Source: CBDVBD01 sp965372135 (GTDB lineage Bacteria > Electryoneota > RPQS01 > CBDVBD01). From it: DNA of 45,098 nt. A model generated the notes under the pieces. It was not told the DNA's origin. It was given only the letters and a program-made list of their open reading frames with translations, and did not search any database. How positions within the stretch are numbered: the stretch's first letter is position 1; the number at the start of each line of letters is the position of its first letter. The stretch is taken from positions 1-45,098 of the forward strand of contig CBDVBD010000005.1 in assembly GCA_965372135.1 (NCBI GenBank). Reading direction: 5' to 3'. Shown here piece by piece: positions 31,635-39,456 of the stretch. A program made the translations under genes and the position numbers.

Positions 31635-32759
31635 TTAGAACAAGTCTTCTTCGCCGATCATTTCCAGGAAGGCTTCCACCCGAACCCGAAACGGACCCAG
31701 GGGAACCGTAACATCGAATTCCAGGAATAAAGTCGGGATGTCGTTGTCGTTTAAGTATTGCTTCAATATCGGTATATCGCATTCGTGCGGGTCGCAGAAT
31801 TTCTGCTGGATCAAGATGGCACCCTGGACATCGTAATCCTGCGCCAACTGCAGGATATGAGGGAAGCGGGTGCGCTCCTCCCAGTCCTTGGTGGGACAGG
31901 CGGGACGATCCACATACCGTGCTGCGATGGCGGCTAACCGATCATCCTCGGGGATAGTCTGGTTCCAGAAATAGCGAGTGCCGGTGCAGTGGTCATCGAT
32001 CACGATAGTGGAGCCCACCGATTCCACCATACCGATGAAGTCGGTGTCGTCGTTCTCACTGCCTACGATCATCAACCGGGAACCTTGGTCGCGATCCAAC
32101 TGGCGATCGGGAAGTTCAGCCAATACCCTCTCGATTTCGTCGGAGTGCTCATCCTTATCCACCCACATGGACGAGGTAGTCATGTACATGGCTTCCAAGC
32201 CGGTGACCTTGGGGGGATCGGTTTTGCGGTATTCGTAGATTTGATGCATCAGGCGGCGGTTACGATTTAGGGTTTCGATGCCGCGATCCATGTCTTCAGT
32301 GGTGATTTCCCGTCCGATGAATTCCTCAATGGCTTTTTTATACTTTACCAATTCCCCCGTTAAATATGGTTTAGCGTGCACGGTCTGGACTTTGTTGGGC
32401 ATGTATAGGTAAAACTGGAACGGCACCGGAATGTGCATTCCCCAACTGGTGTATGCCTGGCGCAGGTGGATGCAGGATTGGGACAGGGTGATGCCGTCTA
32501 AGTAATCGTAGCGCCCTTTCAACCCCTGCGCCAACACGTCACGGCAGAAGGGGCAGTACATACCGAAAATATGGGGTTCGGTGACGTCCTGGGGTTCGTG
32601 GCTGCCCAGCACGCGCACGGGCAAGATGCCCGCTGCCACGAGTAGTTCTTCAGGTACATAGCTGCAGAAGCAGCCGAATACCTTTCCACCGGTGCGTTGT
32701 TTCCAATCTTTAGCATATGTATGACGGTTTTCATACCATTTTTGGAACTGCGAAAACAT
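31635..32759 (-). CDS. bzdN: Benzoyl-CoA reductase catalytic subunit (BzdN/BcrC-like)
   Basis: A 374-residue HgdB/BcrC-family subunit. GKVFGCFCSYVPEELLVAAGILPVRVLG is the characteristic N-terminal motif, followed by MYCPFCRDVLAQGLKG and a late QQKFCDPHECDIP with cluster cysteines. It pairs with BzdO. The start is the ATG at 32759 with AAGGAT upstream; an extension of 31 codons would be translated from a repeat element and is rejected. The C-terminus ends IGEEDLF. It is the first gene of the 24-kb run; no convincing promoter was found directly upstream. Confidence 0.92.
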   Translation of the reverse strand: MFSQFQKWYENRHTYAKDWKQRTGGKVFGCFCSYVPEELLVAAGILPVRVLGSHEPQDVTEPHIFGMYCPFCRDVLAQGLKGRYDYLDGITLSQSCIHLRQAYTSWGMHIPVPFQFYLYMPNKVQTVHAKPYLTGELVKYKKAIEEFIGREITTEDMDRGIETLNRNRRLMHQIYEYRKTDPPKVTGLEAMYMTTSSMWVDKDEHSDEIERVLAELPDRQLDRDQGSRLMIVGSENDDTDFIGMVESVGSTIVIDDHCTGTRYFWNQTIPEDDRLAAIAARYVDRPACPTKDWEERTRFPHILQLAQDYDVQGAILIQQKFCDPHECDIPILKQYLNDNDIPTLFLEFDVTVPLGPFRVRVEAFLEMIGEEDLF

Positions 32760-32811
32760 GGGATGATCCTTTTGGTTTTTTGGGTTATCTAACGCAATTT
32801 TCCAATTAAGA

Positions 32812-32948
32812 GGGCACGATAAATCGGCCCCTACGCGAGATCGCTTCGTCATCCAGCAAATGCCGGATTCCTCGCAATGGCGGTAGAGTTCCTAAGAGAC
32901 CCGATCTACAATCTGTTATTTGTCAGGATCGCAGGGATCCTGACCTAC
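32812..32948 (-). repeat. Two GTAG-headed REP-like elements upstream of bzdN
   Basis: At 32923-32948 is the TCAGGATC/GATCCTGA element with GTAG head. At 32812-32839 is a second type (GTAGGGGC, CGATTTATCG, GCCCT hairpin) whose relative is at 40799-40827. They fill the 239-base space between the broken acetyltransferase gene and bzdN. Confidence 0.7.
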
Positions 32949-32998
32949 AAGAACTGGATCCCGCATTCCGCAAGCTGGCGGACAAGCCGAGGGGATTT

Positions 32999-33475
32999 TT
33001 ACAGGAGTTTTTCGTATAGGACGATGTCGATTCCCCAGTAGTGTTTTTTGAAATAGCCGCACTTCCGGTAACCCAAACTTTCCTACAGCCGGATGGCATC
33101 ATCCAAACCGGGATGGGTGTCGAACCAGACTTTGACGGCATTTATTTCCTCTGCGAATTCCTCCACTTTATTCACTAAAGCCGCTCCAATGCCGTATTTG
33201 CGGTATTGGCTGTCCACCACCATGTGCACCATGTGTACCGTTCCTTGGCGGGGTTCCGCACCGGTCACACCAATCACCTGCTTGTCGTGCACCGCCACGA
33301 AATAGGAGTCATCGTGTATCAATTGTGCAACGGTGCGGATCGATGCCTGGCGGTGCCGGGTTAATTTCTCCCCTAACAGATGGGCGACCTCCGCCCAGGT
33401 TTTCCGGTACAAGGCTGCGATTTGCCGGGCATGTTTCGGTCGCGCCTGGACAATGGAATAGGAAATTTCCGACAT
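32999..33475 (-). pseudogene. GNAT acetyltransferase interrupted by an in-frame TAG
   Basis: The first 130 codons give a typical GNAT with QYRKYGIGAALVNKVEEFA. A TAG at 33083-33085 falls where the family has tyrosine (DDAIRL-stop-ESLGYRKCGYFKKHYWG). Reading through gives a complete 158-codon gene that ends IVLYEKLL at a TAA (32999). TAG is used as a true stop elsewhere here, so this is probably a nonsense mutation or a sequencing error. The start overlaps the preceding stop (TAATG). Confidence 0.8.
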
Positions 33476-34170
33476 TACGGGTCCGTGGTAACCGTACTGT
33501 CATCGACGATGACTGCTTGAGTGACAATCCGAAATCCCAGGGAATCCAATTGGGCCGGTTCAGGAGCAATCAAGCGCACCTGATAGGCATTGACGCCGTA
33601 TGGCAGCAGCACGATGTCGTCCGATTCCGAGGAGTCGGTGCTGGTTAGCTCCAGGGGAATCGATGTTTCCTGTCCGGATTGGGACCACCAGGTTAGTTCC
33701 GTCAATTGCCAGGCGGTGGTATCTCTGTTCGACACGGTGGCGGAAAATCCTGTACCGGTGCCGGGTCCAGACACCAACAGAGCTGCTTTTCGTCCATTGT
33801 CTTCCAATATTATAGAGCGTTCTCTCCAGTACACCTTCATAGAAGCCCAGTGTACCGCATCGGATTCCTGAATTCGGACATAGTAGAAGCCTTGGCTGAT
33901 TTCATTGCCCGAGGAATCCTGAAATGCATATGTCACATCCCCGTACCCTTTAGATTTCCACAGGGTTTTCCTTTTCCAATTCATGACTTCCGCCACCCGA
34001 AATGTATCCGGATGTACCCGCCAAAGCGTAACAGAGTCATGCTCATAAGCATAGAAATCCCAAGGTGTAGTAATGGGTGGAAGCGATTGGTCTGGCTGCC
34101 CAAAAGCTATAGCACACACTATGACACCAATAACTATAATAATCCAGGACACGCAGGGATGCGGATTCAT
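33475..34170 (-). CDS. Secreted protein of unknown function
   Basis: A 231-residue protein with a signal peptide (SWIIIVIGVIVCAIAFGQ) and a beta-rich body, including YAYEHDSVTLWRVHPDTFRVAEVMNW and GFYYVRIQESDAVHWASMKVYW. I do not recognise the fold. The start was placed at MNPHP, just before the hydrophobic segment; an upstream extension of 34 codons lacks support. It lies 120 bases after the CapA-like gene and overlaps the acetyltransferase start. Confidence 0.75.
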   Translation of the reverse strand: MNPHPCVSWIIIVIGVIVCAIAFGQPDQSLPPITTPWDFYAYEHDSVTLWRVHPDTFRVAEVMNWKRKTLWKSKGYGDVTYAFQDSSGNEISQGFYYVRIQESDAVHWASMKVYWRERSIILEDNGRKAALLVSGPGTGTGFSATVSNRDTTAWQLTELTWWSQSGQETSIPLELTSTDSSESDDIVLLPYGVNAYQVRLIAPEPAQLDSLGFRIVTQAVIVDDSTVTTDP

Positions 34171-34290
34171 TAAATCGCAACAATTTTTAGTGGTTAAACC
34201 TGAGGGAACGGTTGATCCCGAAATGATGGGGTGTTTTGGAGCGTCAGCCTCAGGGATGTATGATGATTTCAAATTACGAATGTGCGATAA

Positions 34291-37200
34291 TTATTCCAAC
34301 CATTGGCGCACGGTGCTGTAACTCACTACAACCGAATCCACAGACACCTCGGTCATTATCCGCAGATACCGCAGGTTGTTGGGATAGGGGATTTGGTATG
34401 GCAAGGGTGCTTCCCAATCTTCCCATTGTACAACCGCTATATCATCGAAATAGGCATAAGCAGTGCTGGTATCCGGCGGGAACAGGTTGCAGCGGATGTT
34501 TATATAGCGACTGCTGGAGGGTGGATCAACATGCCGATACTGAAATGTCCAGTCGGCTGATCCGGTAATCGGAGTGGGCAAGGTATCATTTCTCACCCAG
34601 CCACCCCCGGTTCGCCCTTGCCAGAATTGGACAAGGATGGCAGCACGATCGGCATTCACGGTTCGGATCCAGCCCAACACTGTGTGATCGCTCTGGTGGT
34701 CGATGGGCATACGATCTTCCAACTCGGTAATGACGTTGAAGGGTGTGGAAGATTCGCGGGTCAAGCCCAGACAAAAGACACCGGAATGGGGATTTTCCGT
34801 TTCCAACCATTCCGAACTGGAATTCAGGTTCCAGATGGTGGAGCCCTCGTCCTCGAAATTACCCACCCATAGCATTTCCCGCCCCAAGGATAAGGAACAC
34901 GGCAGGGGGCTACCTTGATGCGTCACAGATTGAATCACTGAGGGTGATGCACCGTTGTCGATTAACGACAGCGGTTCGGAAATAAAGAGTCCGGGGGCTT
35001 CCTGGCGCATGGTGACGGTGACCTGATGTTGAGTGGTGGTATCCTGGATTTGGGTAGTGTCAATTACGACCTTGCGCACCAGGCTGTCATCCAAGGATAA
35101 TACCAGCGTGGTATTCAGCGCTCGGGAATAATCCATCAGGCGTTCCAGGATCCTGGTTCCCAATTGCCCGGTGGCAGGTTTGGGAACGTAATCGTCGATA
35201 TAGATGGGTCGAATATCGATATCGGTAATGGGATTGTGATGATCGAAGTTCGTTTCCACCATGGCGGAAGGGAAAGTCTGCCAATAGTATTGGTCAAAGG
35301 CGAAATTTCCCAAGGAATGAGCTATCAGCTTGCCATTATAAACCTGAAAGCCCTGCAGCACGTGGGGATGGCTGTTGATGACCATGTCGGCACCGAGATC
35401 AAGTGCGTGTTCCCGGATTTCCTGTTCCTGGTCAGTGGGGCTTGTGGGATAGGAGAAAATGCGTTCATGGGCGGGTCGCAAGTTACCATTCCGGTCGTAA
35501 TCGTCTTCGGGGGGCTCGGTCATATATTCCTCACCGCTGTGGTAGATGACCACCACCCTATCGGAATGTTCCATGGCGTATGGGATCATATCGTCCAGGT
35601 TTTCGTAACTCAGCATGGCAAAACCGCCCTTGGATAATCCGGCTTCCAAGTATGGCAGTTCGTTGCCAGCACTTCCATTACGATTACAGAATCCCAACAG
35701 GGCGATCCGGACGCCGTTTCTGGTGATATATGTCGGCTGGCGAGCCAATATATTATTAATGCCAGCGCCGGTACGCAGGATCCCAACACTATCGAGCACT
35801 TCGATAGTCTCCAACATGCCGGCATCCAAGTAATCCCACACGTGATTGTTCGCCAGAGTGACCATGTCGAACCCGGCGTAGTCCAACGCCGGTACATACT
35901 CCGGACGTCCCTTGAATACGTATTCCTTGGTGGGATGTGGTGTGTCTGCGAGGGTGAATGGGCATTCCAGGTTGCACACGGCAACGTCCACCGCATGCAG
36001 CAGGTCGCGTACCCGGTGAAAAATGTGGTTGGCACCGTAGGCTCCGATGAAGCCGCTGCTTTCATAGCGGCGGGCAATCATCACATCCCCCACGAACGCC
36101 ATGCTGACATCACCGCTGACATTGGGTTCGGGAAAGGTCAGTGACACCGATTCGGAGCCGGTCAATCCCCAAGCGTCAGTGGCAGTGAGGGATACCGTGA
36201 TGTTGGGGTATCGGGGGAAAGTATGGTTGACTATTAGTTCGGATGAGGTGGCGCCATCTCCGAAATCCCACAGGATTTCCTCCACATCGCCATCGGGATC
36301 GAATACCCGTCCGATGAAGCCTATGTTGACTTGAGGACCAATACCGATGATCCAGGGTCCGGACAAGGTTGAAGGATTCTGCATCGCCACGATATGCACC
36401 TGGGGCGGTCGGGGAACGGTGTCGGTTACATCCAGGATTTCGTCGAAGTAGGTCCTGCCATTGCTCCCTGGTGAATCATTATCGTTAACGAACACCAGCC
36501 GGGTAATGGTGGGATAATCTCCGAACTGAGTATGCCAGTCGTTGCCGATGGGTAATAAATATGGTCGCCATTGAGAATCGTTAAGAGTATTCTGATAGGT
36601 GGTGTTATAAATGGGAAGGGTCAGGATTTGATCACCTCGAACCACGTAGAACAGCACCCTGGAGGTATCTCCAATACCCAAGGCGTGGATTTCCCCTTCC
36701 CGGTCCGACCAAAAAGCCGCCTGCCAGATGGTTTGGTGGGTCAGAGTATAGGTTGAGTCTAAGAACAACTCCTTCCAGGTGTTCCCGTACAACGCCAGGG
36801 CGAACCAGGAGCTGTCATAGGTGACGGAAGATTGGACTTCCCAGGCTTCGGGTTCTTGGTCTTCGTCTTGGTAGGAAAACAGCACCACCGTACCTGACTC
36901 GAAATCTTCAATCACCGGTCCGGTGTATGGGGGATTAAATAATGGTTCCGTCAGGATTGGTTCTATTGCCTCAATGCGGTAGAAGCAACGATCATAATGC
37001 TGAATTACATCAATATCTCGATAGGAATTAGCCGTCACGGTGGCAATAAGATGGGCGGTATCCAACCTGAATTCCGGTGTTGTGCTACGGTAGATGTGGT
37101 AGCTAACCAGAAGCAGGGAATGGGAATCCACCGAATCCCAGCGCAGCACAATATCATCACCCTGGACGCTAATGACAACTTGAATCCCCGAAGAAGCCGC

Positions 37201-37311
37201 AACCTGACTATCCGTCCCAGTATCATTCGCCACCCGATAGGCTCCGGCTGCCATCAAGAATAAGCTAATTCCACATCCTAACACGACAAACAATATCCCA
37301 CGGAAATTCAT
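34291..37311 (-). CDS. Large exported CapA-family protein with FN3, PKD and carbohydrate-binding-like domains
   Basis: A 1006-residue exported protein. An N-terminal hydrophobic signal segment is followed by an FN3-like domain (about 45-115), a jelly-roll-like region (about 135-300), a PKD domain (DPDGDVEEILWDFGDGATSS, then TATDAWGLTGSES) and, from about residue 400, a CapA/PGA_cap metallophosphoesterase: MAFVGDVMIARR, NLECPFT, LANNHVWDY, VVIYHSGEEY, INSHPHVLQGFQ and AHSLGNFAFDQ. The C-terminal 250 residues resemble a carbohydrate-binding module. CapA domains are linked to poly-glutamate or capsule metabolism; exported giant versions have no assigned role. Confidence 0.88.
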   Translation of the reverse strand: MNFRGILFVVLGCGISLFLMAAGAYRVANDTGTDSQVAASSGIQVVISVQGDDIVLRWDSVDSHSLLLVSYHIYRSTTPEFRLDTAHLIATVTANSYRDIDVIQHYDRCFYRIEAIEPILTEPLFNPPYTGPVIEDFESGTVVLFSYQDEDQEPEAWEVQSSVTYDSSWFALALYGNTWKELFLDSTYTLTHQTIWQAAFWSDREGEIHALGIGDTSRVLFYVVRGDQILTLPIYNTTYQNTLNDSQWRPYLLPIGNDWHTQFGDYPTITRLVFVNDNDSPGSNGRTYFDEILDVTDTVPRPPQVHIVAMQNPSTLSGPWIIGIGPQVNIGFIGRVFDPDGDVEEILWDFGDGATSSELIVNHTFPRYPNITVSLTATDAWGLTGSESVSLTFPEPNVSGDVSMAFVGDVMIARRYESSGFIGAYGANHIFHRVRDLLHAVDVAVCNLECPFTLADTPHPTKEYVFKGRPEYVPALDYAGFDMVTLANNHVWDYLDAGMLETIEVLDSVGILRTGAGINNILARQPTYITRNGVRIALLGFCNRNGSAGNELPYLEAGLSKGGFAMLSYENLDDMIPYAMEHSDRVVVIYHSGEEYMTEPPEDDYDRNGNLRPAHERIFSYPTSPTDQEQEIREHALDLGADMVINSHPHVLQGFQVYNGKLIAHSLGNFAFDQYYWQTFPSAMVETNFDHHNPITDIDIRPIYIDDYVPKPATGQLGTRILERLMDYSRALNTTLVLSLDDSLVRKVVIDTTQIQDTTTQHQVTVTMRQEAPGLFISEPLSLIDNGASPSVIQSVTHQGSPLPCSLSLGREMLWVGNFEDEGSTIWNLNSSSEWLETENPHSGVFCLGLTRESSTPFNVITELEDRMPIDHQSDHTVLGWIRTVNADRAAILVQFWQGRTGGGWVRNDTLPTPITGSADWTFQYRHVDPPSSSRYINIRCNLFPPDTSTAYAYFDDIAVVQWEDWEAPLPYQIPYPNNLRYLRIMTEVSVDSVVVSYSTVRQWLE

Positions 37312-37368
37312 GATAACATCCTAAATATTTGTTCTTTAAAAACTACCAGTTTTGACATCCACAAGGAT

Positions 37369-37397
37369 AATCAATGACACGCGGAGTTTTGTGTCAA
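37369..37397 (-). promoter_or_regulatory. Possible promoter of the CapA-like gene
   Basis: On the minus strand TTGACA, 17 bases, TTGATT. The -35 box is perfect and the -10 box weak. It overlaps the stop codon of the small membrane protein gene upstream. Confidence 0.4.
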
Positions 37398-37600
37398 GAA
37401 AGTGCTGCTATAACCCAGAAAATCAACATGATGACAATGATTCCGGTCGCGGTTATCACTGTGACAAATACCCCCAATAGGAACCGGTCAAATACAAAGA
37501 CGATGGCACCGTTCCGCGCCGCAATCCGGTCACCTATGTAACAGGAAATCATGAATATAGCAACCGTAGCCGCCCAGCAAGTAAGTACAACCCACCACAT
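37394..37600 (-). CDS. Small membrane protein with two transmembrane helices
   Basis: A 68-residue hydrophobic protein: helix one about 2-22 (WWVVLTCWAATVAIFMISCY), a short loop with RIAARNG, and helix two about 42-66. No family is recognised. A promoter with 17-base spacing lies just upstream (37641-37669), which supports it; the ribosome site is weak. Confidence 0.55.
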   Translation of the reverse strand: MWWVVLTCWAATVAIFMISCYIGDRIAARNGAIVFVFDRFLLGVFVTVITATGIIVIMLIFWVIAALS

Positions 37601-37640
37601 ATAAAATCATGTCACCATAGCATTTAGGTTCGAGCAGTGT

Positions 37641-37669
37641 AATGTACGGGAAAAATCTCACAATATCAA
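37641..37669 (-). promoter_or_regulatory. Promoter of the small membrane protein gene
   Basis: Minus strand TTGATA, 17 bases, TACATT, with a leader of about 35 bases to the ATG at 37600. Confidence 0.5.
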
Positions 37670-37760
37670 CACTTTTTGGGTTCGGGAATAAGATTTTGAC
37701 ATTTCAAAACAACTGAAGTTCATTCCAGAACAACCAAGGCAGTAGGTTTATATCGAACAT

Positions 37761-37888
37761 TTGAAATAACAGTCAATTATCGTATATTTAGTTTCCATGC
37801 GAAGTAATTATAAGATACAAAATAATTTCGCAGAAAGCAAATAAAAAAGTAGCAAAATTTCACAAAATTTCCTATATTTAGTTTTCCA
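37761..37888 (+). promoter_or_regulatory. Two tandem promoter-like repeats before the gluzincin-like gene
   Basis: TTGAAA (37761), 16 bases, TATATT (37783) forms one promoter. The string TATATTTAGTTTCCA (37783-37797) is repeated as TATATTTAGTTTTCCA at 37873-37888, with a poorer -35. The 378-base space between the divergent genes holds these and the minus-strand promoter; I see nothing else there. Confidence 0.5.
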
Positions 37889-37978
37889 CGTCATTTTTAC
37901 CAGATTCCTTCATTGATAATCTATGTTTCAAAGGCACCGGGAACTCCGGTAAGGATAGAGTGTACAATAGAGTAACCA

Positions 37979-38791
37979 ATGAGCAGAATCATTCACTATT
38001 TCCTAATTACCATGCGCTACATTCCGATTTGTTTGATTTCAATTTTTTTATTTTTGCATCCATTGTATGGGATAAAGCCATCGAAGCCCGGGGTGTTGCC
38101 GATTCCACCGGAACTGGAGGCGGTGCTGCAGGATTCCACTAACTGGTGGATGCAGAGTTCGTGGCATTTCCAGGTGTACGGACGACCGCTGTCAGTGGTG
38201 TACGAAGATTTTAACCGGATTACCGACAGCTTGGAGACTTTCCTGGAACATATCAAGACCCGGCTGAAGATCCGCGATCCGGGTTTGATTCAATGGTACG
38301 GTTTGCCGGGACCGGTGGATCGACAAGGCAGTATCGGCAAAGCCTACCCGGAATTCGGGGTGGTATTATCCAGCTATACGGACAGTCTCAGGCATTACGC
38401 CACCACCTATGTGACCGATGCGGTATTGTTTCGATCCTGGGGGGATACCCGGTCGTCGTTTATGCATGAAGGGCTGGCGGTGATGCTTGAAGGGGCGTTC
38501 GGTTTGGGGGATGACCGCAAGGAAGTCGGGGTGGAAATCGGCAAGTTAGCGGCAGGGAACGCGATTCCTCCAATCGCTAAGGTAGCAACGGATTTCTATG
38601 AATACCCGGAATCGGTGGCGTTGACAGTGTCGGGATCGTTTTTGGAATTCCTGCTGGAGAAGTGGGGGGTGGCGCCGATGAAGGGATTGTATATCCTTGC
38701 CCAGCGTAATAACCTGCCGGATAACTTCGAGAAAATCTACGGACTCCCGCTGTCGTCGGCGGAGCAGGAATGGCTGCAGTGGTTGAAGTAG
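37979..38791 (+). CDS. Secreted peptidase-MA-like protein with degenerate active site
   Basis: A 270-residue exported protein (signal segment about 13-32). The C-terminal half has the gluzincin signature SFMHEGLAVMLEG followed by SGSFLEFLLEKWG and LPLSSAEQEWLQWLK, as in peptidase-MA-like proteins. The expected first zinc motif HExxH is not present; the aligned stretch reads LRHYATTYV. It may therefore be inactive or use another metal site. The start could also be M12 at 38012; no clear ribosome site distinguishes them. Its stop faces the SPOR lipoprotein gene 13 bases away. Confidence 0.75.
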   Translation: MSRIIHYFLITMRYIPICLISIFLFLHPLYGIKPSKPGVLPIPPELEAVLQDSTNWWMQSSWHFQVYGRPLSVVYEDFNRITDSLETFLEHIKTRLKIRDPGLIQWYGLPGPVDRQGSIGKAYPEFGVVLSSYTDSLRHYATTYVTDAVLFRSWGDTRSSFMHEGLAVMLEGAFGLGDDRKEVGVEIGKLAAGNAIPPIAKVATDFYEYPESVALTVSGSFLEFLLEKWGVAPMKGLYILAQRNNLPDNFEKIYGLPLSSAEQEWLQWLK

Positions 38792-38804
38792 GGGCAGTTG
38801 TTAT

Positions 38805-39389
38805 TTAAGGAGTTTCCTCCTGGGGCTGCTCTTCCAACATTTCCGGAAATATCAGTGAGTCCGGGCTGATTTCTGTACTGTCAGGTACTACCGGAAGCCC
38901 AATCCACACCAGGTCAGGCACCACCCAGGCATCCCGGTATCCCTTCCTCCGGGCAGCTTTCCTCATGTCATCCGCATCATTTTTAGCGGTAAAATTCCCC
39001 ACTCGGATCTTGTAATTCGGCGGGTCGTAGCTCAAGTACACCGGAACGTCAAACTGGAAGCGCGCTTTGTTTTCCATCACCCGCGCCGCCAGCTCATCCG
39101 CTGCGGCAAAAATCTGCACCCGGTATCCGCTGACCTGCCGGGGAGCTTCAATTCCCTTTGCAGAATCCTCAATCACTGTATCCGCACTGACACGGAAGGC
39201 GGCGAATTCGATCTCGTCGTCGTTCAGGCTAAGTGGGTCGAAGTCTTCGCTTTGAGGTACTCCGGATGGTTCCTGGATCGGTTCAGGGTGGGTTGGTGCT
39301 GCTTCGCCGGGTTGGGCGGGTCCGCCGGCTGGGCGGATGCAACTCACCATAAACATAAAAATTAGGGTTAAACAGCACAATCGTATCAT
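38805..39389 (-). CDS. SPOR-domain lipoprotein
   Basis: A 194-residue protein with a lipoprotein signal (LIFMFMVSC, lipid-modified cysteine at about residue 17), a proline-rich linker, and a SPOR domain of about 75 residues: GYRVQIFAAADELAARVMENKARF, then YKIRVGNFTAKNDADDMRKAARRKGYRDAWVV. SPOR domains bind denuded peptidoglycan glycans, often at the division site. AGGA precedes the chosen ATG at 39389. Confidence 0.88.
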   Translation of the reverse strand: MIRLCCLTLIFMFMVSCIRPAGGPAQPGEAAPTHPEPIQEPSGVPQSEDFDPLSLNDDEIEFAAFRVSADTVIEDSAKGIEAPRQVSGYRVQIFAAADELAARVMENKARFQFDVPVYLSYDPPNYKIRVGNFTAKNDADDMRKAARRKGYRDAWVVPDLVWIGLPVVPDSTEISPDSLIFPEMLEEQPQEETP

Positions 39390-39456
39390 GAGAATTCCTA
39401 AATTATTCAAAAAGTGTAGCGATTGGTTTTTTGAGATCACGATCTATCAATTGATG

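Noticed and set aside
28003..32759. 2-hydroxyacyl-CoA dehydratase instead of benzoyl-CoA reductase
   Set aside because: Two different ATPase subunits, a BzdM-like ferredoxin, a BzdV-like reductase and the bzdNOPQMV gene order fit the reductase better; dehydratases usually have a single activase. Phylogeny would settle it.
32760..32852. 31-codon N-terminal extension of bzdN
   Set aside because: It is a REP-like element read as protein; the ATG at 32759 has a ribosome site and fits the family N-terminus.
33083..33085. TAG recoded as an amino acid such as pyrrolysine
   Set aside because: TAG is the natural stop of several genes here (for example those ending at 3846, 6790 and 38791), and no Pyl genes are visible.
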